A stretch of DNA of 64,000 nt from JAVBNF01 sp031551725 (GTDB taxonomy: Bacteria; Bacteroidota; Bacteroidia; Bacteroidales; P3), in the NCBI GenBank assembly GCA_031551725.1, contig JAVBNF010000027.1, positions 3,296 through 67,295 of the forward strand. The letters are read 5' to 3'. Made by a program: the position numbers and the translations under genes. Below are positions 43,168 to 50,803 of the stretch, in pieces; the stretch's first letter is position 1; each line of letters starts with the position of its first letter. The notes under the pieces are model-generated. The model saw nothing but the letters and a program-made list of their open reading frames with translations, made no database searches and had not been told where the DNA came from.

Positions 43168-43715
43168 TACAACTCGTTTACAGCAGCTTTAAATTGTTTG
43201 CCGCGATCTTCGAAACTTTCGAACAAATCGAAACTCGGACATGCCGGAGAAAACAACACCGTGTCGCCGGTTTCGCCCAAATAATAAGCCGCTGTTACAG
43301 CATCTTTGGCATTATTGGTTTCCACAATGGCGGGAACCACATTCTTAAAACTTTTGATGATGCGGCTATTATCTTTACCCAAGCAAACAATGGCTTTCAC
43401 TTTCTGTTTGGCCAATTGTTGCAGGATTTCGTATTCATTATTTTTGTCTTGTCCGCCCACAATCCAGACAATCGGGCCGGATACTTTTTCCAACGCAAAC
43501 CAAGTGGAATTGATGTTCGACGCTTTGGAATCGTTGATAAATTCGATGCCGTGTACTTTGGCAACCATTTCCAGACGATGTTCTTCCGTTTGGAAATCGG
43601 TAAAGCTGTCGCGGATGTTCTTTTTGCGAGCCTCATAAACTTTGCTTGCAACGCTTGCCGCCATGCTTACAGTGTAATTTGCCCGTCCTTGTTTTGCTAA
43701 TGCTTCGATGGTCAT
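43167..43715 (-). pseudogene. murD: murD remnant: C-terminal domain only
   Basis: MurD adds D-Glu to UDP-MurNAc-L-Ala and is normally about 440-450 residues. This frame has 182. It starts inside the family at MTIEALAKQGRANYTVSMAA and keeps the ligase C-terminal domain (EHRLEMVAKVHGIEFINDSK, GPIVWIVGGQDK, FSPACPSFDLFESFEDRG). The N-terminal UDP-binding domain and the central ATP domain with its GKTT loop are missing. Only 27 bp separate it from the mraY stop, so about 800 bp have been lost at the expected gene position. As written it cannot be catalytic. Either an assembly or strain deletion, or a full murD exists elsewhere. Confidence 0.85.
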
Positions 43716-43742
43716 AGTTAAATATTTTGCTGTTGTTGATTT

Positions 43743-44996
43743 TTATCTTAATTTTAATGTAACGACGGATAATACCGCCAAAATAATACCAATAATTAGA
43801 AATCGCTGAACGATTTTAGGTTCTGCAAATCCTTTTTTCTGAAAATGATGATGCAGCGGCGACATTAGGAAAATTCGGCGTCCTTCGCCATATTTCTTTT
43901 TGGTATATTTGAAATATGTTACCTGAATAATGACGGATAAATTTTCCGCAAGGAAAATACCGCACAGAATCGGAATCAATAATTCCTTACGGATTAAAAT
44001 AGCGAAAACGGCAATAATTCCGCCGAGTGTCAAACTTCCGGTATCGCCCATAAATACTTGCGCCGGATAGGTGTTGTACCACAAAAATCCAATCGTTGCT
44101 CCCATGAATGCGCCGATAAAAATTACCAGTTCGCCCGCATTCGGAATGTACATGATGTTCAGATAATCCGCAAAAATAATGTTGCCCGAAATCCACGCTA
44201 AAATAGCCAGCGTTCCGCCGATAATGGAGGATGTTCCTGCTGCCAAACCATCAATGCCGTCCGTTAAATTTGCTGCATTTGAAACCGCTGCAATAATGAA
44301 AATAACGACTAATGTAAAAATCAACCATGTGTAATTTGCCAATGCCGGATGAATCCAGGTAACCAATTTTGCATAATCAAACTCATTGCCCTTTACAAAT
44401 GGAATGGTGGTTTTGGTCGATTTTTCGGTTACTTGATCAAAATATCCTTTGGCAGAACTGTATTCATGTTCAATTAACACATTGTGTTCTTCAACGTATG
44501 AATCGCTTTTTATCTTTTCGGAAATGACAATGTCTTTATGGAAATACATCGTAAGCCCAATAATGGCGCCCAATCCCACTTGCCCAATTAACTTGAATTT
44601 TCCGGCAAGTCCTTCTTTATTTTTCTTGAAAACCTTGATGTAATCATCCAAAAAGCCAATTAAACCAAGCCAAACGGTAGTTACAATCATCAAAAGAATA
44701 TAAATGTTATTGAGTTTTGCAAACAATAAGGTCGGGATTAAAATAGATGCGATGATGATCAAACCGCCCATGGTTGGCGTACCTTTTTTTTGCGCCTGGC
44801 CTTCCAAACCGAGCTCGCGGATGCTTTCGCCAATTTGTTTTTTTTGTAAAAAACGAATTAAACTTTTACCGTAAACCAACGAAATCAGAAGTGAAAAAAT
44901 CACAGCCATGGCCGCGCGGAACGAAATGTATTGAAACACGCCGGCGCCCGGAAAATCAAAGGCTTTGTGCAAATATGTAAATAAATAATACAACAT
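43743..44996 (-). CDS. mraY: Phospho-N-acetylmuramoyl-pentapeptide transferase
   Basis: This membrane enzyme makes lipid I from UDP-MurNAc-pentapeptide and undecaprenyl phosphate. The 417-residue product has KKGTPTMGGLIIIA, GFLDDYIKVFKKNKEGL, NLTDGIDGLAAG with the catalytic Asp cluster, and the histidine motif MSPLHHHFQKKG. A ~50-residue insert near 160-215 makes it longer than E. coli MraY, as is usual in Bacteroidota. It starts 6 bp after murE. Confidence 0.97.
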   Translation of the reverse strand: MLYYLFTYLHKAFDFPGAGVFQYISFRAAMAVIFSLLISLVYGKSLIRFLQKKQIGESIRELGLEGQAQKKGTPTMGGLIIIASILIPTLLFAKLNNIYILLMIVTTVWLGLIGFLDDYIKVFKKNKEGLAGKFKLIGQVGLGAIIGLTMYFHKDIVISEKIKSDSYVEEHNVLIEHEYSSAKGYFDQVTEKSTKTTIPFVKGNEFDYAKLVTWIHPALANYTWLIFTLVVIFIIAAVSNAANLTDGIDGLAAGTSSIIGGTLAILAWISGNIIFADYLNIMYIPNAGELVIFIGAFMGATIGFLWYNTYPAQVFMGDTGSLTLGGIIAVFAILIRKELLIPILCGIFLAENLSVIIQVTYFKYTKKKYGEGRRIFLMSPLHHHFQKKGFAEPKIVQRFLIIGIILAVLSVVTLKLR

Positions 44997-45002
44997 AAGG
45001 AT

Positions 45003-46457
45003 TTAGTTTAAAAATTTACGTAACACTTCTTTATCGTCGAAAGGATGTTTCACCCCTTTTATTTCTTGATATTTCTCGTGTCCTTTTCCGGCAACGAGAA
45101 TAATGTCGCCCGCTTGTGCCAACATACAGGCCGTGCGGATGGCTTCTTCGCGGTTCTCAATAATCAATGCTTTCCGGCGTTCGCTTGGGTCCAAACCGGC
45201 TTCCATTTGTTTGAGAATTTCGTATGGATCTTCGCTGCGCGGATTGTCGGACGTAAGAATTACTTTATTGCTTTTTTTGCAAGCAATCTGCGCCATTACC
45301 GGACGTTTGCCGGCATCGCGGTCGCCGCCGCAACCCACAACGGTAATCAACGTTTCATTGCCGTTGCGCACATTTTCAATAGTTGAAAGCACATTGTCCA
45401 ACGCATCGGGTGTATGTGCATAATCCACAATTCCCGTGATATGATTGGGCGATTCGATGATTTCAAAACGTCCTTCGGCAGATTCCAAACTGCTTAAAAT
45501 CTGCAAGACCATTTGCGGATCTTGTCCCAATAATACCGCAGTTCCGTATATCGCAGTGAAATTATAGGCGTTGAAACTTCCCACCAAACGGCACCAAACC
45601 TCTTTGTTGTCGATGATCAAATGCAAGCCTGTAAGCGAATTCTCAATCACTTTCGTTTTGAAATCCGCCATTGTGCGCAAGCTGTAGGTTTTTATTTTGG
45701 CAGACGTATTTTGCGTCATCACCAAACCGTTTTTGTCGTCGGCGTTGGTAAGTGCAAACGCTTGCGCGGAAAGCCCGTCGAAAAAGGCTTTTTTCGCTTT
45801 GATATACGCGTCAAACGTTTTGTGATAATCCAAATGATCGTGGGTGATATTGCTGAAAATCGCGCCGGCAAAGGAAAGTCCGCTAATCCGGTGTTGGTCT
45901 ACGGCGTGCGAACTCACTTCCATAAAACAATATTCGCAACCGGCGTCCACCATTTGGCGGAGCAAAGCATTGAGCTGAACGGCATCCGGCGTAGTGTGCG
46001 TGGATGGAATAACGGTTTCGTCAATTTTATTTTGAATGGTCGAAAGCAATCCCGTATGATGTCCCAATTCACGGAACAAGCGATGAAGCAGCGTAACTGT
46101 AGTAGTTTTGCCGTTTGTTCCCGTAATGCCCACCAATTGCAGCTCGCGCGAAGGGTTTCCGTAAAATTCCGAAGCGCAGAAACCTAAGGCTTCGTTACTG
46201 TTTTTAACTTGAATGTATGTAATTTTATCATTCAACGTTTTTGGCATTTCTTCGCAAACAATAGCAACGGCGCCTTTTTTGATCACATCTTCGATATACA
46301 AATGTCCGTCGGAAGCGCTGCCTTTAACGGCAAAAAACAAGCTGCCTTTTTCCGCTTTGCGCGAATCAAAACAAAGCGAAACAATCGTCATGTCCGTACT
46401 TCCAACGCAGTTAAGCGTTTTAACGGAATTTAGTAATATGGATAATTTTTTATTCAC
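45003..46457 (-). CDS. murE: UDP-MurNAc-tripeptide synthetase, meso-diaminopimelate type
   Basis: This ligase adds the third amino acid of the peptide stem. The ATP loop is GITGTNGKTTTV, and the C-terminal SDNPRSEDPYEIL contains the DNPR motif that indicates meso-diaminopimelate as substrate. A GTG at 46457, one base after the ftsI stop, gives a start (VNKKLSILLNSV) that fits the family. The ATG at 46496 would overlap ftsI by 38 bp and is the alternative. Confidence 0.94.
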   Translation of the reverse strand: MNKKLSILLNSVKTLNCVGSTDMTIVSLCFDSRKAEKGSLFFAVKGSASDGHLYIEDVIKKGAVAIVCEEMPKTLNDKITYIQVKNSNEALGFCASEFYGNPSRELQLVGITGTNGKTTTVTLLHRLFRELGHHTGLLSTIQNKIDETVIPSTHTTPDAVQLNALLRQMVDAGCEYCFMEVSSHAVDQHRISGLSFAGAIFSNITHDHLDYHKTFDAYIKAKKAFFDGLSAQAFALTNADDKNGLVMTQNTSAKIKTYSLRTMADFKTKVIENSLTGLHLIIDNKEVWCRLVGSFNAYNFTAIYGTAVLLGQDPQMVLQILSSLESAEGRFEIIESPNHITGIVDYAHTPDALDNVLSTIENVRNGNETLITVVGCGGDRDAGKRPVMAQIACKKSNKVILTSDNPRSEDPYEILKQMEAGLDPSERRKALIIENREEAIRTACMLAQAGDIILVAGKGHEKYQEIKGVKHPFDDKEVLRKFLN

Positions 46458-46458
46458 T

Positions 46459-48555
46459 TTATGATAATGATAATTGAATGTATTGTCCGCGAACAATGCT
46501 TGTTCCCGGTAAAATCGATTGTTGGAATACTTTTCCTTTTCCGGAAATACCCACTTTCATTCCCAGACTTTCGAGCAGATAAACCGCGTCGCGCGCGCCC
46601 ATTCCGCGAACGTTCGGAACAATATTTTTATTGCCCGAAATCGCAACATAATTGCCGGCATCTTGTCCCTGGCGCACCATTCCGCCGTCTTCAGACGAAT
46701 AGGAAACACCTAGATACTTGTAAATCGAACGAAAATCGTTGTCGTTTCCTGCGGCAATGTAAGGCACTTGCATGACGCTGTCGTGCGCATCCGGCGTTTC
46801 AATATCCATTTGCAGCAAGGTTGCGTACACTTTATCTGCAATTTCTTTGAAAACCGGAGCAGCCACTTCACCACCGTATTGCCGCCCTTTTTGAGGATTA
46901 AATACCATCACCATACAGGAATAACGCGGATCATCGGCCGGGAAATAACCGGCAAATGAAGCTCGGTATCTCATTTTTACTTGTTTCCCTTGTTTTACTT
47001 CTTTATAACCATCTTGCGCAGTACCTGTTTTTCCTGCCACTTTGTAAGGCGATTTTTTCAACGATTTTGCAGTTCCGTTTTGTACAACGCCTTCAAGCAA
47101 ATCCTGCATGAGCGCTAATGTTTTTGAACTGCAAATTTGTTTTACCATCACAGTTGGCTCTTTTTTCTCCACCATGTCACCGGCTCTGCGCACCTCTTTC
47201 ACAAACATCGGTTTCACCATGCAACCGTTGTTGGCAATGGCATTGTAAAACGTTAAAATTTGCAACGGTGTCATTTTGGTTTCATAACCGATGGACATCC
47301 ATGGAAGTGAAATCTTTTTCGACCACGTTTTATCTTTGGTATTTTTGATATACGGACGGCCTTCTCCTTTTAATTCAATGTTCTGCGGTTCGTTCAATTT
47401 ATTTCTGTAAAAGAAATCCGTAAATGCCGCTTGTTTATTTTCAAAACTCATCATTGCCGCGTACGAAATACCTACGTTTGACGATACTTCAAAAGCATGT
47501 TTCAAAGAAATTTGGCCATAGCCTTCGCGTTTGGAGTCGATCATCCTGCGGTCTGCAATCTGCCTAATACCGGTGGGAACCATCATACCCGTGTCGCAGA
47601 CGCCTTGTTCCAAAATCGCCATCATTGAAATGGTTTTGAACGTAGAACCCGGCTCCACACTTTCGCCAATGGCAATGTTTCTTTGTTCTTTATAACCGTT
47701 TGCGGTCTTTTGCAGATTCGCAATGGCGCGGATTTCGCCGGTACTTACTTCCATCAGAATGGCGCATCCGAATTCCGCCTCATTTTCTTCCAAACATTTT
47801 TGTAAAGCTGATTCAGCAACATCTTGAACACGCATATCGATGGTTGTCACGATGTCTTTGCCGTTTTCCGGCTCGCTTTCATTGCCGTTGCGAACGGGTT
47901 TCCACACGCCGTTTGCAATTTTTTCCATCAAACGTTGTCCGCTAATGCCGGCCAAATCCGAATTGTAAGCACCTTCAATTCCTACGGCCACTTTGCTGTT
48001 GGCATTGTAATAACCAATCGTCCGTTTTGATAATTCTTTGTAAGGCATCGCACGACTTTCAAACTCTTCGATAATTAAACCGCCTTTAAATTGCCCTTTT
48101 TTTAAGATGGGAAACGTCTGGATACGCTGTAATTGCGCGTATGTGATATTTTTTTTGATTAAGAATGTGCGTTTGCCTTTTTTACGTGCAGCCGTCAACT
48201 CGTTGTAATATGCTTGTGCGGATTTTTGTGGAAAAATACGCGCCAAACTGTCGGATAACGGGCGGATATAGCGTCTGAACGTGTCGTTAGACGTAACGCT
48301 CGGATGCAAATCCATGCGAATCGTGAAAAGCGGAATGGATGTTGCAATCAAGCAAGAATCGGCTGAATAAATGTTTCCGCGAATGGCGTTGACGTTCACA
48401 ACGCGGATACTTTGTTTTTTGGAAATGCTGATTAAATAGTCGCGTTCAAAAAACATCACATCCACAATCTTTGCTACAATTGCAATTGCAAAAAGCAAAA
48501 ACACCACGTAAACTACGTAGATACGGTTGTGCATATGTTTTTTGTTGTCTTCCAT
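46459..48555 (-). CDS. ftsI: Septal transpeptidase FtsI (class B penicillin-binding protein)
   Basis: This enzyme cross-links septal peptidoglycan. The 698-residue product has one N-terminal membrane helix (IYVVYVVFLLFAIAIVAKIV), a dimerisation domain (about 60-220) and the transpeptidase domain with SxxK (EPGSTFKTIS), SxN (VSSNVG) and KTG (AGKTGTAQ). The end (about 640-698) is a PASTA-like domain (VPNVRGMGARDAVYLLESLGMKV). It sits between ftsL and murE. Confidence 0.95.
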   Translation of the reverse strand: MEDNKKHMHNRIYVVYVVFLLFAIAIVAKIVDVMFFERDYLISISKKQSIRVVNVNAIRGNIYSADSCLIATSIPLFTIRMDLHPSVTSNDTFRRYIRPLSDSLARIFPQKSAQAYYNELTAARKKGKRTFLIKKNITYAQLQRIQTFPILKKGQFKGGLIIEEFESRAMPYKELSKRTIGYYNANSKVAVGIEGAYNSDLAGISGQRLMEKIANGVWKPVRNGNESEPENGKDIVTTIDMRVQDVAESALQKCLEENEAEFGCAILMEVSTGEIRAIANLQKTANGYKEQRNIAIGESVEPGSTFKTISMMAILEQGVCDTGMMVPTGIRQIADRRMIDSKREGYGQISLKHAFEVSSNVGISYAAMMSFENKQAAFTDFFYRNKLNEPQNIELKGEGRPYIKNTKDKTWSKKISLPWMSIGYETKMTPLQILTFYNAIANNGCMVKPMFVKEVRRAGDMVEKKEPTVMVKQICSSKTLALMQDLLEGVVQNGTAKSLKKSPYKVAGKTGTAQDGYKEVKQGKQVKMRYRASFAGYFPADDPRYSCMVMVFNPQKGRQYGGEVAAPVFKEIADKVYATLLQMDIETPDAHDSVMQVPYIAAGNDNDFRSIYKYLGVSYSSEDGGMVRQGQDAGNYVAISGNKNIVPNVRGMGARDAVYLLESLGMKVGISGKGKVFQQSILPGTSIVRGQYIQLSLS

Positions 48556-48558
48556 TTT

Positions 48559-48882
48559 TTATTCTTCCTCCACTCTGATGCGGGTTGGAGGCACTACAGA
48601 TTCTTTAATTCCCAGGGTGTCGATGCGTTTGGCAATCTCCGATTGTTTGCTCATTTCGATCATTGCAGCTTGTGTGCTGATATGTTCGAACTGCAATTCT
48701 TTCATCTCCGATTTTGTTTTGTTGATCTTGCGGATCATGCCTTCGGCCACGTAATTATTGGCAATCATAACAATTCCCAAGCCTGCAAGCAAGAGCAAAA
48801 ACGGCATTGCTTTCATCGTTTCGTCACGCGAAAGCAAAGAACCATCGAGCAGATGTTTTATTTTAAATTTATTCTTTGCCAT
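48559..48882 (-). CDS. ftsL: FtsL-like division protein
   Basis: The 107-residue bitopic protein has a basic cytoplasmic N-terminus, a helix (AMPFLLLLAGLGIVMIANNYV) and a periplasmic heptad-repeat region (MIRKINKTKSEMKELQFEHISTQ...). FtsL-type proteins pair with FtsQ/B and FtsI-W. The call rests on size, topology and position between rsmH (start overlapping by 1 bp) and ftsI; sequence identity is low in this family. Confidence 0.82.
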   Translation of the reverse strand: MAKNKFKIKHLLDGSLLSRDETMKAMPFLLLLAGLGIVMIANNYVAEGMIRKINKTKSEMKELQFEHISTQAAMIEMSKQSEIAKRIDTLGIKESVVPPTRIRVEEE

Positions 48883-49775
48883 TATTTTTTCTCGGCAATT
48901 CTTAATTTAGCACTACGCGCACGGCTGTTTTGAGCAATTTCATCTTCGCTTGGAACAATCGCTTTGCGCGAAACGGCCACTAATGGAGCCTGCACATTTC
49001 CATAAAAATCCTTGTGCAAAACACCTTCGAAATTCCCGCTGCGGATGAAATTTTTTACCAAGCGGTCTTCCAGCGAATGATAGGAAATCACCACCAAGCG
49101 TCCGCCGGGTTTCAGCATTTCTGTAGCTTGTGCGAGCATTGTTTTCAATGCTTCCAGCTCATCGTTCACTTCGATGCGCAAGGCTTGGAATACTTGTGCA
49201 AAAAATTTATTTTCAGCTCCTCGCGGCGCCAATCTGTTTAAACATTCTTTCAGTTCAAACGTTGTTTCGATATTTTTTTCTGCGCGATATTTCACAATGG
49301 TCGATGCAATTTTTCGTGCAGTATGCAATTCACCGTAAAAATAAAACACATCGCTCAACTTCTCTTCGCTGTATGTTTCCAGCAATTTTGCAGCCGACAG
49401 CGGATTTTTTTGATCCATCCGTAAATCTAAAGGCCCGTCGAAACGGATGGAAAAACCGCGTTCTCCTGCATCAAATTGATGTGATGAAACACCCAAATCT
49501 GCCAGCAAACCATCAATTTCGTTGATGTTGTGCAAGCGCAGAAAATTTTTTAAATATTTAAAATTTTGTTTAACCAACAAAAAACGCTCGTCATTGATAG
49601 CGTTTGCATGTGCATCTTCATCTTGGTCAAAAGCCACAAGTTGTTTGATGTCGCTTTCGAGTATCCGGCGCGAATGTCCGCCGCCGCCGAAAGTGACGTC
49701 CACGTAAACGCCTCCTGTTTGGAGCTTGAGGCCCTCCATACACGCTTCAAGTAAAACAGGATTGTGATACATCAT
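48882..49775 (-). CDS. rsmH: 16S rRNA m4C1402 methyltransferase
   Basis: This AdoMet-dependent enzyme methylates N4 of C1402 in the ribosomal P site. The 297-residue product has the start YHNPVLLEACMEGL, the AdoMet loop VDVTFGGGGHSRRIL, DGLLADLGVSSHQFD, RGFSIRFDGPLDLRMD and VISYHSLEDRLVKNF. It is the second gene of the dcw cluster. Confidence 0.96.
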   Translation of the reverse strand: MMYHNPVLLEACMEGLKLQTGGVYVDVTFGGGGHSRRILESDIKQLVAFDQDEDAHANAINDERFLLVKQNFKYLKNFLRLHNINEIDGLLADLGVSSHQFDAGERGFSIRFDGPLDLRMDQKNPLSAAKLLETYSEEKLSDVFYFYGELHTARKIASTIVKYRAEKNIETTFELKECLNRLAPRGAENKFFAQVFQALRIEVNDELEALKTMLAQATEMLKPGGRLVVISYHSLEDRLVKNFIRSGNFEGVLHKDFYGNVQAPLVAVSRKAIVPSEDEIAQNSRARSAKLRIAEKK

Positions 49776-49783
49776 TCCTCCCT

Positions 49784-50251
49784 TTATTCTTGCGGTTGAA
49801 TATTATTTTCCTGACCCAAAAGCCGGCTTGCAAGATCTGCGTAATCAACAGTTTTGCGATTGAGATTGTCGTAAGTTTCTACATCCCAGATTTCGATCAT
49901 ATCTACTTTCGAGATAAGCACAATTTCTTTATTGATTTTTTTGGCTTTCTTTTGATCGCCCGGAATTAAAAGGCGGTCGTTGGTATCAAGCTCTACCGGA
50001 TTTCCTTCCGACAATTTGCGTAAAAGCAAACGGTGTTCCGGATTGTATTGATTTAAGCGTTGGCGTTTTTCTTCCAGTTCGTGCTCAAACGCTTTGCGCG
50101 GATAAAGCTCCAAACAGTCGTCGAAAATGCTCTCTTTTAAGATAAAGCCTTCTTCGATGACCGGCAAAAGTAGTTTTTTCAACGCCGACGGGAATTTAAA
50201 CCGTCCGTTGGGATCCACTTTGCAATATTCTTTTCCGAGGAGAATGGCCAT
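49784..50251 (-). CDS. mraZ: MraZ transcriptional regulator of the dcw cluster
   Basis: MraZ is an AbrB-fold DNA-binding protein that represses the dcw operon in characterised species. The 155-residue product has two SpoVT/AbrB-like units, with KVDPNGRFKFPSALKK near residues 12-27 and LDTNDRLLIPGDQKKAKK near 88-105. It is the first gene of the ~15-kb cluster and would regulate its own promoter immediately upstream. The direct-repeat operator of the E. coli type was not identified. Confidence 0.93.
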   Translation of the reverse strand: MAILLGKEYCKVDPNGRFKFPSALKKLLLPVIEEGFILKESIFDDCLELYPRKAFEHELEEKRQRLNQYNPEHRLLLRKLSEGNPVELDTNDRLLIPGDQKKAKKINKEIVLISKVDMIEIWDVETYDNLNRKTVDYADLASRLLGQENNIQPQE

Positions 50252-50289
50252 TTTTTTAAGCTGATTTCTTGTTGTTTAAAATCACAATA

Positions 50290-50322
50290 CAAAAGTAGTT
50301 AAAATATTCCAAAAAAATCCAA
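50290..50322 (-). promoter_or_regulatory. Promoter of mraZ and the dcw cluster
   Basis: Minus-strand TACTTTTG (50290-50297) with a TTG about 22 bp upstream. It drives at least mraZ-rsmH-ftsL-ftsI and probably the rest, since most downstream gaps are under 70 bp. Confidence 0.6.
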
Positions 50323-50473
50323 TTTGTTCATAACTTTTGCCTAAAAAAGCCTAAAAAAACCGCTAATAGTTATTAACAAATTGTTAATTTGTTGATTTTT
50401 AAATTGTATCAGAGGTGGTTTTTAATGGAAAAAATTGGAAAAAGAAATGGTTTTTTATTCCAAAAATTATTTC

Positions 50474-50481
50474 TACCTTTG
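50474..50481 (+). promoter_or_regulatory. -7 box of the FISUMP copy 1 promoter
   Basis: TACCTTTG matches TAnnTTTG; the -33 region is T-rich (TGGTTTTTT) without a clean TTG. It would give a leader of about 320 nt. The sequence after it (GCGGAAAGAAAAGTTAACAA) resembles the start of the copy 3 leader. Confidence 0.55.
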
Positions 50482-50580
50482 CGGAAAGAAAAGTTAACAA
50501 GAAAACAGGTTAACGAGTTAACAAGAAAATAATAAAACAATAAATTTATAGAAAAACACTAATTAAACATAAATAAAGAA

Positions 50581-50741
50581 AGCGTAAGCTTAAATTCTTT
50601 GTTAGAGAACGACCAATTTTTTGCAGAAAGGATTTATAAGCGATACGCTCATGCTGTGTTCCGGCGTGAGTTGTGTCTTATTTTCTGCATGGTGCTTGGT
50701 CGTACCTCTAACAAAATAAGATTTCAACTCGCGCCTTTTTT
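50581..50741 (+). ncRNA. Structured leader RNA of FISUMP copy 1 (two hairpins with complementary loops)
   Basis: Hairpin 1: AGCGTAAGCTTAAATTCTTT (50581-50600) pairs with AAAGGATTTATAAGCGATACGCT region 50627-50649. Hairpin 2: GGCGTGAGTTG and TCTTATTTT (50663-50684) pair with AAAATAAGA and CAACTCGCGCC (50713-50735), followed by TTTTTT (50736-50741). Loop 1 and loop 2 pair in three blocks: GTTAGAG 50601-50607 with CTCTAAC 50706-50712, ACGACCAA 50609-50616 with TTGGTCGT 50696-50703, and TGCAG 50622-50626 with CTGCA 50685-50689. A third small hairpin GAGATCC-TTC-GGATCTC follows. The U-tract is 62 nt before the FISUMP ATG. Confidence 0.82.
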
Positions 50742-50803
50742 ATGCACATTGAGATCCTTCGGATCTCGATTGACTCAAACATAAAAACAAATAAATAACA
50801 CAC

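Noticed and set aside
50601..50712. GTTAGAG...CTCTAAC in the copy 1 leader resembles the GTTRRRY/RYYYAAC ends of integron attC sites.
   Set aside because: The same positions read CTTAAGA/TCTTAAG and TTCTGA/TCAGAA in the other two copies. Only complementarity is kept, not the attC sequence, and no integron integrase is present.
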